Shown here: positions 57,901 to 64,000 of the stretch, in pieces | Layout of the letters: every line of letters starts with the position of its first letter | Numbering within the stretch: the first letter of the stretch is position 1 | NCBI RefSeq assembly: GCF_000002995.4 | Contig: NW_025062478.1 | Span: forward strand, 10,908,001-10,972,000 | Reading direction: 5' to 3' | DNA from: Brugia malayi | Lineage: Eukaryota; Nematoda; Chromadorea; Rhabditida; Onchocercidae | Length of the DNA stretch: 64,000 nt | Translations under genes and position numbers: made by a program | The notes under the pieces: model-generated | The model's input: the letters and a program-made list of their open reading frames with translations, nothing else | Told to the model about the DNA's origin: nothing | The model's database searches: none

Positions 57901-60644
57901 CAGTAAGCTCATATATTATCACTCATACTATTACTACCATAAGCATGGCACATTTATACAGTAAGCTCATATATTATCACTCATACTATTACTACCATAA
58001 GCATGGCACATTTATACAGTAAGCTCATATATTATCACTCATACTATCACTACCATAAGCATGGCACATTTATACAGTAAGCTCGTATATTATCACTCAT
58101 ACTATTACTACCATAAGCATGGCACATTTATACAGTAAGCTCATATATTATCACTCATACTATCACTACCATAAGCATGGCACATTTATACAGTAAGCTC
58201 GTATATTATCACTCATACTATTACTACCATAAGCATAGCACATTTATACAGTAAGTTCATATATTATCACTCATATACTATCACTACCATAAGCATGGCA
58301 CATTTATACAGTAAGCTCATATATTATCACTCATATACCATCACTACTATAAGCATGGCACATTCATACAGTAAGCTCATGTATTATCACTCATATACTA
58401 TCACTACCATAAGCATGGCACATTTATACAGTAAGTTCATATATTATCACTCATATACCATCACTACCATAAGCATGGCACATTTATACAGTAAGCTCAT
58501 ATATTATCACCCATATACAATCAGTTATGGTCGAAATCCAAGGCTATATTAGTTGGAGTTATGTCCTGGGTGGTCGGGACTACCATAAGCATGGCACATT
58601 TATACAGTAAGCTCATATATTATCACTCATACTATCACTACCATAAGCATGGCACATTTGTACAGTAAGCTCATATATTATCACTCATACTATTACTACC
58701 ATAAGCATGGCACATTTATACAGTAAGCTCGTATATTATCACTCATACTATTACTACCATAAGCATGGCACATTTATACAGTAAGCTCATATATTATCAC
58801 TCATACTATCACTACCATAAGCATGGCACATTTATACAGTAAGCTCGTATATTATCACTCATACTATTACTACCATAAGCATGGCACATTTATACAGTAA
58901 GCTCATATATTATCACTCATACTATCACTACCATAAGCATGGCACATTTATACAGTAAGCTCGTATATTATCACTCATACTATTACTACCATAAGCATAG
59001 CACATTTATACAGTAAGTTCATATATTATCACTCATATACTATCACTACCATAAGCATGGCACATTTATACAGTAAGCTCATATATTATCACTCATATAC
59101 CATCACTACTATAAGCATGGCACATTTATACAGTAAGTTCATATGTTATCACTCATATACCATCACTACTATAAGCATGGCACATTCATACAGTAAGCTC
59201 GTATATTATCACTCATATACTATCACTACCATAAGCATGGCACATTTATACAGTGAGCTCGTATATTATCACTCATATACTATCACTACCATATGCATGG
59301 CACATTTATACAGTAAGCTCATATATTATCACTCATATACCATCACTACCATAAGCATGGCACATTTATACAGTAAGCTCGTATATTATCACTCATATAC
59401 TATCACTACCATAAGCATGGCACATTTATACAGTAAGCTCGTATATTATCACTCATACTATTACTACCATAAGCATTATTTTGCTGATCGACTTGGAAAA
59501 ATGAACGGACTTTTTCCGATTAATTCAAACCAAGCATTATCTGCAGCAATTCCGTTTCAGGACTCTTATTCGTTATTTATATGCATTACTTCCCAACAGG
59601 TTTTTCTAACATCCTTAAATGTTAATTTCAATTTAACCAAAAACTACGGTAGTTATTTGAACGAGAAAATTTTTTGAAGGCGATTGTTCACTTACATTTA
59701 ATAAGAATTATTCCTATCGATTTTCTTATTCACGTTCTCTTGCTGGCAAAATATGTTCCAACACTGATGCTTCAATAACAGTGATAACAGTGACGTCAAT
59801 GGCATGCTTCGATTTCACTACTTTGATTAAAATACTTGCATATCAGAGAGTAAGTTTACCTCTGCTGAATTAATAATCATTGCATGATAATAGCAGCAGT
59901 GATGGCATTTTCCTCATTTCTCATTTTTCTGAAAAAGAGGGTTTTTGAAGGTAATGCAATGTGCTAACTGTTATTATTTTCATTTGATGACTGCTTTAGA
60001 GAATACGAGCAAATACCACTATATCAACGAGTGAAGCAGTCAGAGCACGAGGTATCTTGTTCTTTAGACAGGTAATGAGCAGAATTTCAAATTATTATTA
60101 GAACTACACTGAAGGCTACTTAGAAATGACCATTAAAGGTTACAAAACTGAGCGATAGATTCAGCGTGCTTTCTTCGAGAATTGCAAGCAATACGAACAA
60201 ACAAATGCCAATGTTATGCAATACTTTTAAATTATTGTCATTGCAGTCATGCATACTTGGAGTAATTTATATATCGTATACTTTTATATTGATTATCCAT
60301 CCATTTGTGTTCACTAATAAGTGGGTGCTATTTGTGTCGACCACTATATCATGGATTCTGGTGCAATCATTGGATGGGTAAGTGGTCCTTCATTATTTTG
60401 CCACCAAGAGCACCTATTATTAGTGATGTTATTTTGAAACTTTTTGATAAAATGCAGTCAGAAAGTAACTCTGAGGAGCTCTGCACTGATATGTCAACCT
60501 CATATGACAATTTAGTGACACATTAGTGTTTCTAGAATGACTTTCCTGTTGTTTAACCACAACCTTATCTGCAAAAAAAATTCCGGTACAACAGTGACAA
60601 CAGCGCCAGTCACAAATTGGATGCAAACTGCTACAAGACAATGA
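54956..60644 (+). CDS. Srx-type serpentine chemoreceptor GPCR, copy 5, with a 3.9-kb minisatellite intron
   Basis: Seven exons, 54956-55009, 55268-55428, 55512-55744, 59680-59849, 60000-60071, 60247-60377 and 60536-60644, join in phase to 309 residues, with the exon sizes and phases of the other copies. The N-terminus is MGKNSELEDDIAIACITM. The TM3 end is VHFFVAVNRFCAFVYATKY and TM4 is ILVGVMSWVVGTTISMAHLY. The extracellular loop resumes with SDCSLTFNK, and TM7 has NKWVLFVSTTISWILVQSLDG. The tail ends MQTATRQ. Intron 3 (55745-59679) is about ten times the length of the same intron elsewhere and begins with the minisatellite. Skipping the first donor keeps an open frame until 56406 (MAHLYSKLIYYHSYTITTIS units), so longer isoforms are possible. 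Confidence 0.84.
55715..59475 (+). repeat. 60-bp minisatellite built on the exon 3 / intron 3 junction
   Basis: Roughly 60 tandem units of 60 bp (a 58-bp variant is common) starting GCATGGCACATTTATACAGT and continuing AAGCTCATATATTATCACTC. Each contains the last ~28 nt of Srx copy 5 exon 3 plus the first ~31 nt of its intron, so each carries the 5' splice site TACA|GTAAG. Donors at 55745, 55805 and so on to 56345 are exactly 60 bp apart. Variants (TTTATACAGT/TTCATACAGT, AAGC/AAGT/GAGC, CATAAGC/CATATGC) recur in blocks, showing higher-order duplication. Longer exon pieces are embedded at about 56963, 57572 and 58515. Confidence 0.95.
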
Positions 60645-62499
60645 ATTGAACAGATTTGATAGCTTTATATGTTGAATCGATTATTCTTATATGAAATAGG
60701 TAATTTTTGATACTCAAATGTCAGTGTGAAATGTATTAATATAAGTAACATTTTAGCAATTAAATTAGCATTCGAATTCATATTTCTTTGATTGAAAATT
60801 AAAAAATTGTTGACTAGCTGTGCTTGATGCATCAGTGATAAAAGTTTAATTTTTCTACCCAACGTAATATGTGATAAGGTTTCCATATCACTTAATTCAC
60901 CGACTTTTATCACCAGCAAATAGGTTATCTCTGCACTTTTACTTTTTTTAATCAAAAGAAATTTAAGTGAGTTGAAATTAGTAGCGTAACAAATCACAAT
61001 TGAAACTTAGTAAAAAAAGAAAAAGTAACATGAACAACCTTTATGGAAGCTCCTAAAAATGTCCCTTCTTTTCTTCCTCCTCCTTTTTAACTCTCGGAAT
61101 ATTAGGGTCTGACTCTCTTAAGTTTATCCACATTTAATTTTTTTTGGCCTGCAACTCTAATGTACCTTTGATGTTCTTCGCATAGATGTTTGAAAGTTAC
61201 AATGAAAGACATAATTAATCCATTATAGGATGGATGTGAGATAATAAGAACAAAAATATGATCACAAAAAAACTTTGAGCATCTGAAAAATCAAACTCTG
61301 CCGGGATTTCGTACATGCAGCAAGTTTTTATCAGGTCCAATAGGTATGAGAAGCTGCTGATTGGAATAATCTCACTAATATTATGCATACTCTCCAAAGT
61401 AGTTCTCATAGGGAGGGAGAAGAATTTTTATAGGAAGATTATAGGCAAATATAGAGAAATTCTTATAAGGGCAAAGCACTTCGAAATTACTGAGATCGTT
61501 TAGATGCTACTAAACACAAACTTTATGATTGTTAAAAGAATTTGTAATAGAAATTATCACAGTTTTGTAATAAGGTAAAGCAGAAAATAAGAACAGGCAT
61601 ATAGCTAAGACAAATATTTTAGTTGGATAATGGGTTGCGAAGACGAAATTGGCACCAATTTTTTTAATAAGTAAATTTAAACGCTAATGATGAAATATAC
61701 TTTTTGTTGATAAATAATGAAAAATTCGTTTCAACAATATCTAAGAGAACAGTTGTTGCGAAACTCTAATAACTTACAAAATATATCAGCTAAAATTGTA
61801 TTAATCTATAATACTAAAATTCGTTTTAATTGAACATTAGAAATGCAAAAGTGTTTCAAATTATACATCATGTAAGCAATCATTATTTCAACACTCATCT
61901 TCCCATTACAGTTGAGCTTATTTGCCTGTCTAGACATTTTCATCTGATAACAAAGGGTATGTGCATTGTTTAATATGTTAAGAATTACTTCTTTGTTCCA
62001 TCGAAATATTGTAAAGGTCTCCTAAGTTGATAGTCATCCTTTGGGAAGCTACAATATTAAAACCATCTCTTGCTATATAAAGAGCAAAAGATTATCTGAT
62101 AAAAGATCATCCTTACTCAATAATCATGCTCTGTTGCAAGTTAATGCCCCCTATGCAAGGATTTAAATCCTTGTATAGGGGTCTCGATCAGTTTTTATCA
62201 TTGTTTTCCTTACCAGTAAGCTACAATTAGGCTGCTCTCCCTCACTCATACTTCAGTTAATTTCACCATCAATTTAAAAAACTCTACAAAATTATCAGTA
62301 TTGTTGCTATAGATTAATACATATATATCGTGGTTGCTCACAAATAAATTTGCTACAATACACCTATCATTCAACGCATTCATCTACACCAACTACGATA
62401 GCAAACAAGGAAGGCCTTTGAGCATACGAAAACTCAGTTCGACTCTAAGCCACAAGTTATATTCAGACTGAACCCCAAATTTCACGATTCAGTGAACGT
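60645..62499. other. Intergenic region after Srx copy 5
   Basis: AT-rich with no supported gene. It contains one perfect-looking palindrome near 62147-62181 and otherwise unremarkable sequence. Confidence 0.45.
62147..62181. repeat. Short palindrome
   Basis: CCCCTATGCAAGGATTT is followed directly by AAATCCTTGTATAGGGG, an almost perfect inverted repeat without a loop. Confidence 0.75.
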
Positions 62500-62745
62500 A
62501 AACATCAGTCAAGACATGGCAGCATTGAATGCCACTTCGTTCGAAAATACGTCGTGTGCAAACTGACTAATTGTCATGTATCGAATCGCATTTGTCCGAC
62601 AAAGGAGTGCTGACAACCTGCGCCACCAAAACAATGATCGGCTCACTGCAGCACGAAGTACCTCTGTTCGAGCATCTCCAAAGGAACCGGAAGTAAGTGA
62701 GAAATCGGCGTCAAACAGTAATCCTTATGCCATTTTGTATGTTTT
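62500..62745 (+). pseudogene. Second small heat shock protein pseudogene
   Basis: HGSIECHFVRKYV is followed by a disrupted stretch and a frameshift, then IRASPKEP-like VRASPKEPEVSEKSASNSNP. It is the partner of the pseudogene at 51735-52028 in the opposite repeat arm and has decayed differently near the middle. Confidence 0.7.
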
Positions 62746-63591
62746 CATTGTGCATATTAAAAAGAGAAAATATTTCATGAACGAATTTTGATGATGTAAT
62801 CACTCACTCATTTGTTCCTATGAACTGCAACAACTCTTTCGGTTAGCTGTAATTACTATTCATCCATTTCATTTATAGGTCTATCAGTTTTTCTCGGTCG
62901 AAGACATCCTTCATTCAAATCAACTTGGATTGGGATTTCATCTTCACCTTTTCATTCATGGATATTTCTTAATAATGAATTTAACTTTAGGAAGTTCTTT
63001 TTGTCGAACGTTCTCTTCTTCTGTACAGGAACTGGTCATATACGGTGTGCCATTTGACAGCTTAAATAATAAAACAAACTTTAATAATTAAGCTTTTTAA
63101 CAATATTTCAGTAGCGAAATTAATAAAGTTTTTAATTAGTCATAGTTTTAGATCATTTTTACAATTATAAACTAATTTTTATTTCAAATTTAAATATTTA
63201 TAAAAATCCTACAATTTGTGAGCGTTTTTGCACATTAACCTAAGAAATAAATCCTAGTGTAATCAAATTACATTTTAATTAAGTGCTAAAACTTTTAAGG
63301 AATAGCAGATCATTTAAAAAAATAGGTAATAAGAACTTAGTTGATTATTTTATAGATGGAAAAGCTTACCTTTTTTCTCTCTCTCCAGAAAGTTGAAAAA
63401 AGCAAGCTGCTCAAATTATAATTAAGTAAACTGATGCATATTGACATGCATATTACATTTATCACAATTTATTTGATCCAAACAAATAACACACCGATCA
63501 AAGAGCAATGATAAAAAATAAACAATGAGTGAGACACATTAGGTGAATTGTCGATATTCAAATTATTTATTTCTATTCCTATACAAGACAT

Positions 63592-64000
63592 TCAGGCTAG
63601 AAAATCATTGGACGATTCTATGATGTTATCGTCCACTAAGCTTAAACGTCGTTTTAATGGTACAAAATGGTGTGTACTTATTGTACTAATTGTCATATCA
63701 CCAACAAAAAGACTGCAGCCATAACCAACCATTTGTGGATTTATATGTCCACTAATTTCTATATCTGCCCTGAACAGTGTCAAGGTTATATTAATTAATT
63801 AGAAATTATGAAAGCTCTTTTTCATGATTTCTAATTGCATTAACTGTCCCATAGTTAATTTTTATCTTTTGAATATCACCAAAATAATTTTGTAAAACTG
63901 GATACAAAATTTTAGGCAAAAGCTTCATAGGTATTTACCTGTATCCATGATACCATCTTTTGGTGATAAATTTGAGTGATGGATGCTCTAAGATCATTTT
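63592..64000 (-). CDS. Unknown two-exon gene end, copy in right repeat arm (partial)
   Basis: The minus-strand last exon (63769-63592) encodes the same residues as 50688-50865 (ADIEISGHINPQMVGYGCSL to SSNDFLA, stop). The preceding exon runs from about 63939 to beyond the window, again with WYHGYR at its donor. Coding identity with the left arm is complete in the last exon, while the intron has a few changes. Function unknown. Confidence 0.5.

Larger units (their letters stand above)
62500..64000. repeat. Inverted repeat of about 1.5 kb, right arm (continues past window)
   Basis: Reverse complement of 50457-52005. The match is still running at base 64000. Differences from the left arm are few (for example GTATCCAG against GTACTCAG). 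Confidence 0.85.

Noticed and set aside
55715..59475. CRISPR-like array of regular repeats
   Set aside because: Units are head-to-tail copies with no unique spacers, and the context is a eukaryotic intron; it is a minisatellite.
60665..60997. 110-codon minus ORF after Srx copy 5
   Set aside because: Lysine/leucine/isoleucine-rich with no domain or splice partner; likely chance in AT-rich 3' flank.

Overview
This is nuclear DNA of a nematode. It is AT-rich, most genes carry several introns of about 100-500 bp with GT...AG ends, homopolymer and TTA/TAA tracts are frequent, and it holds a cluster of Srx-type serpentine receptors, a family known from nematodes. The gene content and the relics of a nematode-type small heat shock protein suggest a spirurid, probably filarial, worm. 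That placement is inference; no species can be named from the sequence alone.

Layout. 1-13,600: the 3' end of midasin (MDN1), then two same-strand Tudor-domain genes only about 200 bp apart. 14,772: a tRNA-Gln(CUG). 15,682-16,764: a three-exon Nudix hydrolase of the Ap4A hydrolase (NUDT2) type. 17,145-17,840 (-): a small two-exon gene of unknown function. 18,747-21,598 (-): a bestrophin. 24,914-30,318 (-): a complete Cys-loop ligand-gated ion channel, with a minisatellite built on its last 3' splice site. 32,208-35,379 (+): a membrane-anchored PP1-like protein that has lost most catalytic metal ligands. 36,790-60,644: five Srx-type GPCR loci (one on minus, four on plus; four appear intact, one is a pseudogene), all with the same seven-exon, same-phase structure.

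The receptor cluster is highly rearranged. The first gene shares a 1,024-bp apparently identical inverted repeat with the neighbouring pseudogene. The third and fourth genes share duplicated 5' halves. The fourth and fifth are bracketed by a second, older inverted repeat of about 1.5 kb that carries an unknown two-exon gene end and a small-heat-shock pseudogene, and runs off the window. The fifth gene has an intron of almost 4 kb made mainly of a ~60-bp minisatellite whose unit is the exon 3/intron 3 junction. The 5' splice site is therefore repeated about 60 times, and the first eleven copies stay in one open frame. Use of alternative donors could lengthen the extracellular loop after TM4 in steps of 20 residues. 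This is the most unusual structure here.

Apart from Tudor A/Tudor B, which may be an operon, and the Srx array, the neighbouring genes look functionally unrelated. Gene models were spliced by hand from reading frame, phase and splice consensus; no transcript evidence was available.
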